Assembly: GCF_009547075.1 (NCBI RefSeq)
Contig: NZ_WIPH01000009.1
Coordinates: 1-64,000, forward strand
Length of the DNA: 64,000 nt
Direction: 5' to 3'
DNA from: Gluconobacter aidae
Lineage (GTDB): Bacteria; Pseudomonadota; Alphaproteobacteria; Acetobacterales; Acetobacteraceae
A program made the translations under genes and the position numbers. The stretch's first letter is position 1. The number at the start of each line of letters is the position of its first letter. This document shows, piece by piece, positions 15,872 to 24,254 of the stretch. The notes beneath the pieces are model-generated. The model had not been told where the DNA came from. It saw nothing but the letters and a program-made list of their open reading frames with translations, and made no database searches.

Positions 15872-16287
15872 GCGGCCTGCTCCTTCTGGACGGAGACAGG
15901 CTGAAGACGTGCCATACTGGCCTGCCAGAGGCCGTTCAGATCACACAGATTGATCTGGCCGTTCTGAACCGGGAGCGCGTCCAGCACATCGAGCAGGCAG
16001 AGCAGGACCGTGACGGCTGACTGCGCGTCATGGTCGATGACGGTCACGCCGAGGGCGGCTTCAGGATCATCGACCAGCTTCAGGCCAAAACCGTGCCGGG
16101 TCATTTCAAACCACAACGCCTCGGCGGTGATCAGGAACGCTGGCAGGAAGCCGCTGCTGGACACCGCGACCGTGCTGGCGCAGGGGGTTGAGTTGGTGGT
16201 ATCGCTCAACAGAACGCCAAGGCCCTTGCGGTCGATGGCACGGACCAGAACGTCTGAGAGCACGCCGATGGCAGGAGAGGCGGTCAT
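15868..16287 (-). CDS. icmS: IcmS-like secretion chaperone
   Basis: A 139-residue protein. The stretch SGFLPAFLITAEALWFEM, then RHGFGLKLVDDPEAALGVTV and VLLCLLDVLDAL lines up with Legionella IcmS, as I recall it (TGLLPAIAKRADQL, then GYGLGATYDESEGALLGIRV and RLLCMTDVMNEL). IcmS with IcmW binds effectors and docks them on DotL. The gene overlaps icmT by 4 nt, the Legionella icmT-icmS order. I start it at 16287 because the longer frame adds a low-complexity tail. I see no IcmW. As far as I remember, IcmS is not part of the R64/ColIb transfer set, so its presence hints at protein substrates. Confidence 0.7.
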   Translation of the reverse strand: MTASPAIGVLSDVLVRAIDRKGLGVLLSDTTNSTPCASTVAVSSSGFLPAFLITAEALWFEMTRHGFGLKLVDDPEAALGVTVIDHDAQSAVTVLLCLLDVLDALPVQNGQINLCDLNGLWQASMARLQPVSVQKEQAA

Positions 16288-16532
16288 CCGTAGCGCCTCC
16301 GCTTCCAGGTCGGCCGACCGGACCGAACAGGGCCGGTGATGAGGCGGCGGACGGTTCTGAGGGCCGCCGGCAGCGTCAGGCCAAAGAAGCTGATCATTGC
16401 AAACAGGGCGGTCCCGAGAACGCCGATATACAGCGTCGTCCAGCTCCAGTACGTGACCGTCACGAGAAGCGGCAGACACGCCCGGCCATCAAGGATGGCC
16501 AGACGGACAGGTTTTGCGGTTGCGCGCCACAT
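16284..16532 (-). CDS. icmT: IcmT/TraK-like small membrane protein
   Basis: An 82-residue protein: short N-terminus MWRATAKPVRLAILDGRACL, one or two membrane segments (about 18-60) and a basic tail with RPTWKRRRYG. The size, the WRATAKP start and the location directly after dotB match IcmT/TraK. It overlaps dotB (1 nt) and icmS (4 nt). Confidence 0.8.
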   Translation of the reverse strand: MWRATAKPVRLAILDGRACLPLLVTVTYWSWTTLYIGVLGTALFAMISFFGLTLPAALRTVRRLITGPVRSGRPTWKRRRYG

Positions 16533-17698
16533 CAGGCGTCTCTCCTCCAGGCCTCATTGGCCGTCTGTTCGGTGATCAGGCCGTCTTCCAGGGCCTTGCG
16601 GATGGCGACCGCGTAGCTCTGGCCGTCGCTGTCGATGGCCTGAGCCACAAGATCGGGCCAAAGCTCGCTCTCGGTGCGCATGAGCTGACGGCGCAGATCC
16701 TGATGAAAGGTCAGGTATTCGCGCACCGCGACACGGCCGCCGCCGACCCGATCCAACAGACGCTGGTTGATGACGAAACGCAGCGACTGCGCCAGAGCGC
16801 TGACGAGATTGTCCCGTTCGGCCCGGGGGCACAGCGCAATAGAGCGCTGGATCATGAGGGGGCCGTTGTCGGCATGGATGGTGGTGGAGAGCTTGCCGCC
16901 CGTGATGGCGCAGTTGATGGCCGCTTCCATGGTCGGGCCGTCACGACACTCGCCCAGCACCAGATCCGAGTTTTCGCGGCGCATGGAGCCTTCGACAAAC
17001 AGCGGCGGCGTCATGTTTGGCGGCCGGATCTCCGTCTGGGTGATCCGGTTGCCGTTGGGAGGCTTGAGGCTGTCGAAAAGGAACTCGATCGGCTGCTCGC
17101 CCGTGGAGATGTTGCATGAGACGGTCGGATCCATCAGCCGCTCGTGGATCAGCCCGAACTGCAACGTGGTCTTGCCCGATCCGGTCGATCCTCCCGTGAG
17201 CACCATGCCGCTTCTGAGCAGGTTCGTATCGCGGATCTCCTGCTCGACGCGCTGCTCGTCCAGGCTCTTCGGCAGGGCCGGGATCGGCCGCAGGACAAGA
17301 TTCATGCCCGGGCCGCGCATGGTCTGCACGGGGAAGATGTTGATACGAAAGCGCAGGGACTCACGACGGTTGAGCGTCACGCTATAGGCCGTATCGAGCT
17401 GGAGGCTGATCAGGACGCGCGCCGAGCCGTCCGCGCCATAGACGTGATCCACGATCTGCTTGAGATCCAACGATGTCGTGGGGTCCATGGTGGCGTAGCG
17501 GTTGCGGCCATGAACCGTGAGCGTGGCACGGTGTCCGGTCAGCAGGTCGATGCGCGACGCGCCGAGGCCATGCGCCCATTTCAGGAAGTCATCGAGACCG
17601 GGTGCATGTTTCCGGGCTTCAGCAACCCACGGGTACTCGCGCTTCGCCCGTTCGTGTACCCAGGTTTCGGTGTCGCGCAGTTTGAGGGCGGCGCTCAT
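16532..17698 (-). CDS. dotB: Secretion ATPase DotB (TraJ of IncI)
   Basis: A 388-residue hexameric-type ATPase of the VirB11/PilT superfamily. Walker A is GGSTGSGKTT at about 169-178. A VLGECRDGPTMEAAI segment holds the Walker B/Asp box, and STTIHADN the His box. It energises assembly and transfer from the cytoplasm. It overlaps dotC by 4 nt and icmT by 1 nt. Confidence 0.93.
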   Translation of the reverse strand: MSAALKLRDTETWVHERAKREYPWVAEARKHAPGLDDFLKWAHGLGASRIDLLTGHRATLTVHGRNRYATMDPTTSLDLKQIVDHVYGADGSARVLISLQLDTAYSVTLNRRESLRFRINIFPVQTMRGPGMNLVLRPIPALPKSLDEQRVEQEIRDTNLLRSGMVLTGGSTGSGKTTLQFGLIHERLMDPTVSCNISTGEQPIEFLFDSLKPPNGNRITQTEIRPPNMTPPLFVEGSMRRENSDLVLGECRDGPTMEAAINCAITGGKLSTTIHADNGPLMIQRSIALCPRAERDNLVSALAQSLRFVINQRLLDRVGGGRVAVREYLTFHQDLRRQLMRTESELWPDLVAQAIDSDGQSYAVAIRKALEDGLITEQTANEAWRRDA

Positions 17699-18693
17699 CG
17701 GCAGTCCTCCGGATAGGCGACGCGGGTGCGGGCCTGGAGGCCGGGCTGTCCGGTGATGCGGATGACACGGTCGCCAAGATGCAGACTGTCGCCGCCGCCC
17801 ACGGCCTGACGATTCTCGAAGACCACGCGTGGCTCTTCGACACGACCGGCCCGCAGAAGCACGCGGTAGCGGGCCATGCCCGTGATGTCGCGCTGAAGTC
17901 GGGAGAGATCGGACAGGTAGATCTCATCAGCCACCTTTTCCCCGGATGCCCAGCCTTCGGCCACCCAGTCGTTCCAGTGCCGCACTTCCTTGTCCGTGTG
18001 AGGCAAAGCGGATGAGGCCGGATGACGCGGCTTGTTCCAGGAGCGGACGAGATAGGTCCGCCAGTTCGGTGCGGCAGACGTGAGTTGCGCCTCTCGGGTA
18101 ATCTCGAAAACGCAGCGGCTTTCATGAGCGATGGTGCCTGTGTCGTTCAGGGCGAAGGCCATCTGCGCCTGACTGACGATCGGGGGCTGCATCAGCGTTT
18201 GACCATCACCGACCGGCAGGACGAAGGGGCGGAAATCGAACGTCGTGTCGAGGATTGGCTCGTTGTGGCGCAACATTTCGTTGATGGCGAAAGACCGTGC
18301 GGCCTGTCCGCCCTGTGCCCCGTAGGTCAGCGCGGCCTGACGGATCTGCTCGCGTCGGCCCGGCTTGAGGTCGTCGCCGGCTTCATCGTTTGGTCGCGCG
18401 TCCTGCAAGGCTTCGAGAGACGGTGGAGCCTCACCGCCTGTGATGCGGTCGAGCTGAAGCGCGCCCGTGACCGGGGTGTTGGCAGGATTGCCGAGGACCT
18501 CATCATTGGCGTTGATCTGATCCGCGCCCGGCTCAGGCGGGTTTGGCATGGAAACGAGCGTTCCGCTCCGGGCTGGCGGAGGAAGGGCGCTTGTGGACGG
18601 CATGATGGTGCCGGTGTCGGCCGCACCTGCGAGAGATGGGAATGCGAGGAAGGTAGCCGTTGCGAGGCCGCAGAGCAGGGCGCGATCAGCCAT
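17695..18693 (-). CDS. dotC: Outer-membrane core protein DotC (TraI of IncI)
   Basis: A 332-residue protein. The signal peptide MADRALLCGLATATFLAF is followed by PSLAGAAD with no lipobox cysteine, unlike Legionella DotC, which is a lipoprotein. The conserved DotC core is recognisable: REQIRQAALTYGAQGGQAARS, TTFDFRPFVLP, and WRTYLVRSW. It overlaps dotD by 8 nt and dotB by 4 nt. With DotD and DotH it should form the outer-membrane complex. Confidence 0.88.
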   Translation of the reverse strand: MADRALLCGLATATFLAFPSLAGAADTGTIMPSTSALPPPARSGTLVSMPNPPEPGADQINANDEVLGNPANTPVTGALQLDRITGGEAPPSLEALQDARPNDEAGDDLKPGRREQIRQAALTYGAQGGQAARSFAINEMLRHNEPILDTTFDFRPFVLPVGDGQTLMQPPIVSQAQMAFALNDTGTIAHESRCVFEITREAQLTSAAPNWRTYLVRSWNKPRHPASSALPHTDKEVRHWNDWVAEGWASGEKVADEIYLSDLSRLQRDITGMARYRVLLRAGRVEEPRVVFENRQAVGGGDSLHLGDRVIRITGQPGLQARTRVAYPEDCR

Positions 18694-19138
18694 GGTACGT
18701 CACCGAGATTGCGTGGGAGAGGGGATCGACAGAGACGGTGGCCTGATCTCCCGCCTGCTCGCCAAGCGTGCGCAGGTGGTCAATTACAGGGGCCACGGCA
18801 TTGATCTGGACAATGACCTTCCGGTGCGGGCCGAATGCGGTCACGCTGTAGCCGATGTCCTTGCCGAGCTTGCGGACCGCAGGCTCAAGGGGGCCTTGCC
18901 AGACAAACCAGACCTGACGCTTGAGGTCAGCGGGAAGGCCGGGGTCCGGGGTCATGGGAGGTGGGGTCGGGCGCAAGGTGCCGAGCTGGGCCAGATCCGC
19001 GTCGGTCGTGGCAATGGCGCGTTGCAGCGCAAGTTCGGGATTGGCCATGCCTGTTGTCGCCACAGGCTCTGGCGGTTTGGTGGCGCAGGCCGAGAGGGCC
19101 AGCAGAAGAACAGGTGTCAGAAGGTAGTGGTGTCGCAT
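18686..19138 (-). CDS. dotD: Outer-membrane core lipoprotein DotD (TraH of IncI)
   Basis: A 150-residue protein with a lipoprotein signal (MRHHYLLTPVLLLALSACA; the lipobox cysteine is in LSAC). The C-terminal domain (about 85-150: VWFVWQGPLEPAVRKLGKDI) has the secretin N-domain-like fold known for DotD. It is the first gene of the dotDCB-icmTS-dotML operon. Its ribosome binding site GGAGG lies in the 3' arm of a 10-bp hairpin (19140-19164), and an AGTCGCAGA element lies 39 nt upstream. Confidence 0.88.
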   Translation of the reverse strand: MRHHYLLTPVLLLALSACATKPPEPVATTGMANPELALQRAIATTDADLAQLGTLRPTPPPMTPDPGLPADLKRQVWFVWQGPLEPAVRKLGKDIGYSVTAFGPHRKVIVQINAVAPVIDHLRTLGEQAGDQATVSVDPLSHAISVTYHG

Positions 19139-19139
19139 G

Positions 19140-19164
19140 GATCCCTCCAGATGTTGGAAGGATC
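19140..19164 (-). promoter_or_regulatory. RBS-sequestering hairpin of dotD
   Basis: On the minus strand GATCCTTCCA-ACATC-TGGAGGGATC forms a 10-bp stem with one T-G wobble. Its 3' arm contains the GGAGG of dotD. Confidence 0.6.
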
Positions 19165-19176
19165 ATCGCGGGCCTA

Positions 19177-19185
19177 TCTGCGACT
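19177..19185 (-). promoter_or_regulatory. AGTCGCAGAT backbone element, copy 6
   Basis: The copy reads AAAGTCGCAGATAG, 39 nt upstream of dotD. A T-tract (TTTTTTTC) precedes it by about 4 nt. Confidence 0.65.
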
Positions 19186-19264
19186 TTCAGAAAAAAATTG
19201 AAGGCATTTCATCGCCACTCAGGGACAAGTTCTGCTTGCCCTGTTGGTTTTTTGTGTTGCTTTT

Positions 19265-19282
19265 GTTGAACATATGTTTAAC
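19265..19282. promoter_or_regulatory. Near-perfect palindrome upstream of relB
   Basis: An 18-bp palindrome, GTTGAACATATGTTTAAC, with one mismatched pair, 83 nt upstream of relB. A candidate operator for RelB/RelBE autoregulation. Confidence 0.5.
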
Positions 19283-19364
19283 AGTTATTTCCAGTAAGTC
19301 GGTCCCAAAGAGAAGATACGCGAGTGCCGGTGAGTGCCGCAGAGTAAAGAGAGATCCCGACACG

Positions 19365-19661
19365 ATGCCCCAGATCACTGCAAACACAGCTCATTTCGGA
19401 ATGCGGCTTGAAGCCGATTTCAAAGAAGAGTCCTTCAGGAAGGTCAAGGAACTCGGAACGACGCCTGCTGACCTGTTTCGGGACGTTCTTGAATATGTCG
19501 TCAGAAACAACCGTCTGCCGATCCGCAAGGAAGTCGTGAGCGACGATGATGCCGTTCTTCTTGATCTGGTCAAGAAACGCCTGAAGAACCCGGGGGAAAT
19601 TATGAGGAACGTGAACCTTGACGATCTACTCTCTGGACATCCCGGAAGTCGTAAGGGATGA
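19365..19661 (+). CDS. RelB/DinJ-type antitoxin
   Basis: A 98-residue protein. The N-terminal part (MRLEADFKEESFRKVKELGTT) looks like a ribbon-helix-helix DNA-binding module of the RelB/DinJ family, followed by LFRDVLEYVVRNNRLP. The C-terminal half would wrap the toxin. It overlaps the toxin gene by 44 nt. I choose the ATG at 19365 because it gives the family's usual length; longer frames are low complexity. The module lies between two Dot operons and probably stabilises the plasmid. Confidence 0.78.
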   Translation: MPQITANTAHFGMRLEADFKEESFRKVKELGTTPADLFRDVLEYVVRNNRLPIRKEVVSDDDAVLLDLVKKRLKNPGEIMRNVNLDDLLSGHPGSRKG

Positions 19662-19905
19662 ACTGTACGCGCTGGATTACAGCGTTGCAGAGCGGTTCGT
19701 AAAAAAGCTCCGCAAAATCCTGCATAACCCGCATGTTCCAAAGAACAAGCTTCGCGGTTTACCGAACTGTTATAAAATCAAACTGCGTGATGATGGCATC
19801 CGTGGGGTGTATCAGGTCCACGATCAGGAGATCACGGTTCTTTTGATCGCGGTCGGCAAGCGCGACAAAAGTGCCGTTTACGAAACTGCTAAAGACCGAT
19901 TGTAA
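19618..19905 (+). CDS. RelE-type mRNA interferase toxin
   Basis: A 95-residue protein with the RelE/ParE fold pattern: IPEVVRDELYALDYSVAERFVKKLRKIL, then NKLRGLPNCYKIKLRDDGIRGVYQV and VLLIAVGKRDKSAVYETA. The basic and tyrosine residues near the C-terminus fit an RNase toxin. The start is TTG: an in-frame stop lies just before it, and GAGG precedes it by about 9 nt. Confidence 0.82.
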   Translation: MTIYSLDIPEVVRDELYALDYSVAERFVKKLRKILHNPHVPKNKLRGLPNCYKIKLRDDGIRGVYQVHDQEITVLLIAVGKRDKSAVYETAKDRL

Positions 19906-19908
19906 AAA

Positions 19909-19928
19909 GAGGGGGTTTTATCCCCCTC
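19909..19928 (-). terminator. Intrinsic terminator between relE and dotO
   Basis: Stem GAGGGGG/CCCCCTC with a 6-nt loop. On the minus strand it is followed by TTTTT, so it terminates the dotO operon and may also act on relE transcription. Confidence 0.75.
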
Positions 19929-19947
19929 CTCTCGTTAATCGTGCGTC

Positions 19948-22900
19948 TTACGCAGCGGCCCGCTGCTGCTCATCCATGGCCTCAAGGCGCTCGTACAAGC
20001 CCCCGGCAATGCCCTGACCCGACAGGATTTCATCCACCAGCGCATCCATGACGCCCTGCTGTGCTTGCTCGTCCTGAAGAAACGAACTTTTCATCGCCAG
20101 GGTCTTGCGGCGTGCCAGTTCCTTTTCCGCACTCCCGCCCGGAAACACGATGGCAAGGCACCGCAAGGCGCGGCTTGAGGGCATCCGGGCAAAGAGACGC
20201 GAGCGCAGAGCAGTGTCGTTTGGCGTGCTGGAGAAAGCCCAGAGTTCAATGGGGCCGAGCACGTTGACCAGAAGCTGCTCATATTTACCCTCAGCCGCGT
20301 TCATCACCACGAAGAACGGCGCACCGTTGCGGCCTGGACCGGGCAGGCGATTCCGCACCACATAGGCGCTGGCAGGTGTGAGCTTGAAGTTTTCGATCAT
20401 CTCGTTGGCCTCGCGCTCGTCTCCGCATTTCAGGATCCAGCGGGCCGTGGACTGACCCACGAGATCGGCGCTGAAATCACCGCTGCGCTGACTGATGAAC
20501 GAAAGCTGCACATTGTGCTTACGGCCCTCACGAACGTCCCGGATCGCCTGCTTATCGACCTGCGGGGCCTCCTTGGGACGATGCCACTCCTCAAAATCGA
20601 GACGCTTGATCGTCTCCTTCATCTCGGTGAAGCGGCTGCGATGATACTCCCGCACATTCTCGGGCATGATCGGCAGATCCGCATATTCCGGGTGCAGGAA
20701 GAAGTTCCGGCCGATCAGGTAGCGGCCGAGCATATACATCAGGGCCGTCTGCCGGTTTGCACTCTCTGACCCCTGTGGCGCGACACGGGCCAGATCCAGC
20801 ACGATGATCCGGGCGTCGCCCAGATCAAGCTGGGTCGGCTCGGAGAGCGTCGGATACTTCTTGATGGCCGCCATGATGTAGCGCTCGAACGCATCAATGA
20901 GCGTCTCGTGCGTGGGCAGGACGATTTTGGAATAGCGATTGAAGATTTCCGGCGCGCGGGCCGCTGCAATCAGATCCTGAAGAACCGGAACGGCATGACG
21001 TTGGGCAATCCCCGCCAGACGATGCTCGCCCGCAGCGATCAGGGCCGTCACAACGTCACGCCACCAGGTCGGATCCGCGCTGTCGAGATCGCCTTCGGCC
21101 GCAGCGTGGTGCGGGAGCTGGAGGCCGAGGCGGTGGATAGCCTCATCCACCAGAGGCTCGATGCCTTCGCGATAGTGCTTCGGATTGCCGCCTGCAACAC
21201 CCGTGCACTGACGATAGGCCTCCGCAATCACGTCGCCGACGAGCTGGTCCATCCCTTCGAAAGGCTGACCATCAAGGGGTGTGGCCAGCAGGGACACAAA
21301 GTTGTCGATGGCGACTTCTTCAAGCGGCAGCGGATATTCCAGGCCCACCTGAAGGTCGAAGATATTGACCTCAAAGCCGGGCGCCATCTGCATTTCCACG
21401 AAGATGGCCTCATGGGCACGATCCGGCCCGAGCGCGTTGCGGACCATTTCGATAAAGCCGAGAGACGCATGGCCGATGTCCAGCTTCGCCAGCAGCGGCA
21501 GCTTGACGCCATTATTGCCCATGGCCGCAGAGCTCAGGAGCAGGCCAAGGAGAATGGTGTTTCCCAGCACCGTTTTACCGCTGCCTGGAGGGGCGACGAT
21601 GATATCCGCGATATGCTCACGTACACCGCCGCCAGTCGGATCGAACGGCCAGATCCCGCCATCGGGCTTACGAAAGAGGATGGAACCTTGCGGGAAGGGG
21701 GAGGCGCTTCGCATCCACGGCATCATGCCCATGGCATCCCCCAGAGGCGCAAGAGCCGGGGTGGCCGTGGAACCCAGAGAAAGCACCGGCACCGACCCCA
21801 TGGCGGCCTCAAGCGGGTCGCCCGGAACACGGGTGGTCTTGCAGCCGCCCCAGCTTTCGAGGCCCTGAGATAAATCGGCTGCACGGCGACGCAGCAGCTT
21901 GTCTTCGCCGACCGGTGCCCATGTGCTGGCGGTCATCCGCATCCGGACGGAATTATGGTTTTCCGTCTCGCGCATACGTTTGATGGCCTGAAAAGCCCGC
22001 GTGATGTCTTTGTTACCCGGAAACATACCAAGCATGGTGGCCCCTGTTTCCTTGATAGCGAACGCGGCTTTGCCACCGCCTTCGAGGATTATGGAACTGC
22101 GCCAGGGCAGACGCTTGCGGCCCAGAGTGTTGAGCAGTTCCGAGAACGGGCGCGGATCCTCGGGGCCGAGAAGCATGTCCACGGGGGCATAGGTGTAGTC
22201 ACCGACCGTCACGAGCTGGCCGCCCTGATTTTCGGCATCCGCGTTGAAAATCTGATCGCGCAGGGACGGCCAGAGCAGGTTTTCGGTCTTTTTGCTCTGT
22301 TTTTCGTCATCCGGAAGACGCGGCATGACAGGGTCGCCCACCAGCGTGGGCTTCCAGCCGCTTCCGGCCGTCTCTCGGTAGAGCGTTTCACGCGCCAGCG
22401 TGATGGATTCATCGGCCCGTAGCAGTGTTGTGGAGATGCCGAGATTTGACATGCTGTCCTGCACACGCGCCACAAACGCATCATGTCGGCCTGCCATGAG
22501 TTCGGAGCGCAGGGTAAAGCGCTGACCGCTCCCCGCTTTTGGCCACGCCTTGACCTGCTCTTTTCTCTCGGCCGCCACCTGCTTCTTTTCTTCGCGGGTC
22601 AGAACGGCCGGTCGGGTCCACAGGATGTAGCAGGCATCCTCCCACCGCATCACCTGAGGCCACCGCAGGCGGCGCTCATTGATGATGTCGTGGAAGTCAG
22701 CGTTCATCATGCGTGAAATCTGCTCGCATCCATTGAGCGCCAGCAGATCCACCGCGACGCGGGCCTGATCCGGGTCGGAGATATACCAGCCTTCGATCAC
22801 ATGACCGGTGCCCTCGAGCAGGCCCTGAAGTTCGATGCGCTGCTGTTCGGCGACGGCCTCCACGTCTGCACGCGAGCACATGGTGCGCAGACCATTGACG

Positions 22901-23052
22901 CGCAGAACAGAGACATACTCGCCCCGGAGTGTCACGAGCCGGTCCTGATGGACGGCGTCCGTATGATTGGTCTCGACATCGCAAAAGGATTCGAGGGGCT
23001 GACGAAGGAAGAGGCTCGCGCTGGCAAGCAGTTCGGTCAAAAAGCCAGACAT
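19948..23052 (-). CDS. dotO: Secretion ATPase DotO/IcmB (TraU of IncI)
   Basis: A 1034-residue VirB4-class ATPase, close to the usual length of IcmB. Walker A is APPGSGKTVLG in about the middle, and IIVLDLARV is the probable Walker B. The extended reading frame (75 more residues) is Pro/Ser-rich and lies inside dotN, so I start at MSGFLTELLASASL. It forms the cytoplasmic energy centre with DotB. It follows dotN with a 13-nt gap. Confidence 0.92.
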   Translation of the reverse strand: MSGFLTELLASASLFLRQPLESFCDVETNHTDAVHQDRLVTLRGEYVSVLRVNGLRTMCSRADVEAVAEQQRIELQGLLEGTGHVIEGWYISDPDQARVAVDLLALNGCEQISRMMNADFHDIINERRLRWPQVMRWEDACYILWTRPAVLTREEKKQVAAERKEQVKAWPKAGSGQRFTLRSELMAGRHDAFVARVQDSMSNLGISTTLLRADESITLARETLYRETAGSGWKPTLVGDPVMPRLPDDEKQSKKTENLLWPSLRDQIFNADAENQGGQLVTVGDYTYAPVDMLLGPEDPRPFSELLNTLGRKRLPWRSSIILEGGGKAAFAIKETGATMLGMFPGNKDITRAFQAIKRMRETENHNSVRMRMTASTWAPVGEDKLLRRRAADLSQGLESWGGCKTTRVPGDPLEAAMGSVPVLSLGSTATPALAPLGDAMGMMPWMRSASPFPQGSILFRKPDGGIWPFDPTGGGVREHIADIIVAPPGSGKTVLGNTILLGLLLSSAAMGNNGVKLPLLAKLDIGHASLGFIEMVRNALGPDRAHEAIFVEMQMAPGFEVNIFDLQVGLEYPLPLEEVAIDNFVSLLATPLDGQPFEGMDQLVGDVIAEAYRQCTGVAGGNPKHYREGIEPLVDEAIHRLGLQLPHHAAAEGDLDSADPTWWRDVVTALIAAGEHRLAGIAQRHAVPVLQDLIAAARAPEIFNRYSKIVLPTHETLIDAFERYIMAAIKKYPTLSEPTQLDLGDARIIVLDLARVAPQGSESANRQTALMYMLGRYLIGRNFFLHPEYADLPIMPENVREYHRSRFTEMKETIKRLDFEEWHRPKEAPQVDKQAIRDVREGRKHNVQLSFISQRSGDFSADLVGQSTARWILKCGDEREANEMIENFKLTPASAYVVRNRLPGPGRNGAPFFVVMNAAEGKYEQLLVNVLGPIELWAFSSTPNDTALRSRLFARMPSSRALRCLAIVFPGGSAEKELARRKTLAMKSSFLQDEQAQQGVMDALVDEILSGQGIAGGLYERLEAMDEQQRAAA

Positions 23053-23065
23053 TGGAAACTCCGCG

Positions 23066-23713
23066 TCAGGATGGGGTGAGGGCAAGGGCCTTGTCGAGGA
23101 AGGCCGGGTAAACGTCAGCGCCAGCGTCAAGCAGCCTGCCGGTTGGCAGAATGCGCAGGCCTGCGCGGAGGAGAGCGAGATTGCGTTGGACGGCCTCATC
23201 GGCGCTGCCACACAGGCGCATGGCCGTTGTGATCTGACGGATGGAGCCGGATTGCAGTCGATGCTCGGCTTCCGCACGTCTGGATTCCAGCAGACGCAGG
23301 AGCGTCATGGGCGTCCGGAAAGAGGGGGAAAACTGCGTGCCGAGCAGAGGGTCCGGAATGGCCTTCAGGACGGTGTTCCAGAACTGGCTGTCAGACTGAC
23401 CCTGTTGTCTGGCCATCAGGCGGAGCGTCTGGTGGGCCGTGCGAACAAGAAACATCAGGCGCGATTGAGACATTTCCGGCCACCAGACCAGCATGGCCTC
23501 GGCGTCGATGGCCGCACGCGATGTGTCCTGCAGGAGATTGCACACCTGGCAGACCCTGAGACCGGCCCCCGAGGAGGGACCAGTCCAGGGAAGACCTGCC
23601 CCGGGCGACGGCAGACCGCAGCAGGAGCAGGTGAACGAGCCATCCGACCCGTCTTTCCCGGGCCGGATCTCCTGGTCGAGACCAGGCTGGAGGAAGAACG
23701 GATTGGAGGTCAT
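23066..23713 (-). CDS. dotN: Coupling complex zinc protein DotN/IcmJ (TraT position)
   Basis: A 215-residue protein with zinc-binding cysteines C29xxC32 (FTCSCCGLP) and C55xxC58 (RVCQVCNLL), then VWWPEMSQSRLMFLVRTAH, matching IcmJ/DotN. In Legionella DotN is a structural adaptor on the C-terminus of DotL. The gene order dotP-dotN-dotO is as in Legionella. Confidence 0.85.
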   Translation of the reverse strand: MTSNPFFLQPGLDQEIRPGKDGSDGSFTCSCCGLPSPGAGLPWTGPSSGAGLRVCQVCNLLQDTSRAAIDAEAMLVWWPEMSQSRLMFLVRTAHQTLRLMARQQGQSDSQFWNTVLKAIPDPLLGTQFSPSFRTPMTLLRLLESRRAEAEHRLQSGSIRQITTAMRLCGSADEAVQRNLALLRAGLRILPTGRLLDAGADVYPAFLDKALALTPS

Positions 23714-23719
23714 GTCAGC

Positions 23720-24151
23720 TTACTGGAACTGGTAGCTCTTGGCGGTATTGCTGATTTCAGCATTCCCGTTGGAGGCCGTGTTCGCAGAGTTGTTGATCCA
23801 CTTCGGACCTGTAGCCGCCACACCGGCCAGAACGAAGCAGACGACGCCGGCAATCGCCATGCCCGGGCGCTTGGTCTCTTCCTTCTGCGACTTGTAGAAC
23901 AGCACGATACCCGTCACGAGCGCGACAATGGCCAGCGCGTAGAGGGCTGCGGCAGAGCCGACACCGATGGTGTCCGTACCTTCCTGCGCCATGTTCTGGA
24001 TCTGATGGCCAAGGCCGTTGCTGGAGGCCGTACCGCCTGCGGCAGCAAGAGCGGTGCCAGCCATCACCATCGGCAGCATGGTTGCTGTCGCGACGGTCGC
24101 GCCGATCTTGGTGAGAGTGCGGGAAGAAGACGGGGCTGTCTGGGATGTCAT
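23720..24151 (-). CDS. dotP: Small membrane protein DotP/IcmD (TraQ of IncI)
   Basis: A 143-residue protein with three hydrophobic segments: a signal-like N-terminus, about 75-97 (AAALYALAIVALVTGIVLFY) and about 105-123. The motif LGHQIQNM near the middle and the KSQKEETKRPGM loop correspond to IcmD. The ATG at 24151 has GGAG upstream; a TTG 27 nt earlier is less likely. An AGTCGCAGAT element lies 58 nt upstream, so this gene heads a dotP-N-O transcript. Confidence 0.78.
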   Translation of the reverse strand: MTSQTAPSSSRTLTKIGATVATATMLPMVMAGTALAAAGGTASSNGLGHQIQNMAQEGTDTIGVGSAAALYALAIVALVTGIVLFYKSQKEETKRPGMAIAGVVCFVLAGVAATGPKWINNSANTASNGNAEISNTAKSYQFQ

Positions 24152-24208
24152 GAGTTGTTTCTCCGTTGTGAGGGACAATCCCCTCTGCCAACCAATCTGA
24201 CCGCGTGA

Positions 24209-24217
24209 TCTGCGACT
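24209..24217 (-). promoter_or_regulatory. AGTCGCAGAT backbone element, copy 7
   Basis: The copy reads CTCAGTCGCAGATCAC, 58 nt upstream of dotP, in the 103-nt gap after dotE. Confidence 0.65.
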
Positions 24218-24254
24218 GAGGCGGGCGAGGGGTATTTTTTTTCTTCAGCCCGTT

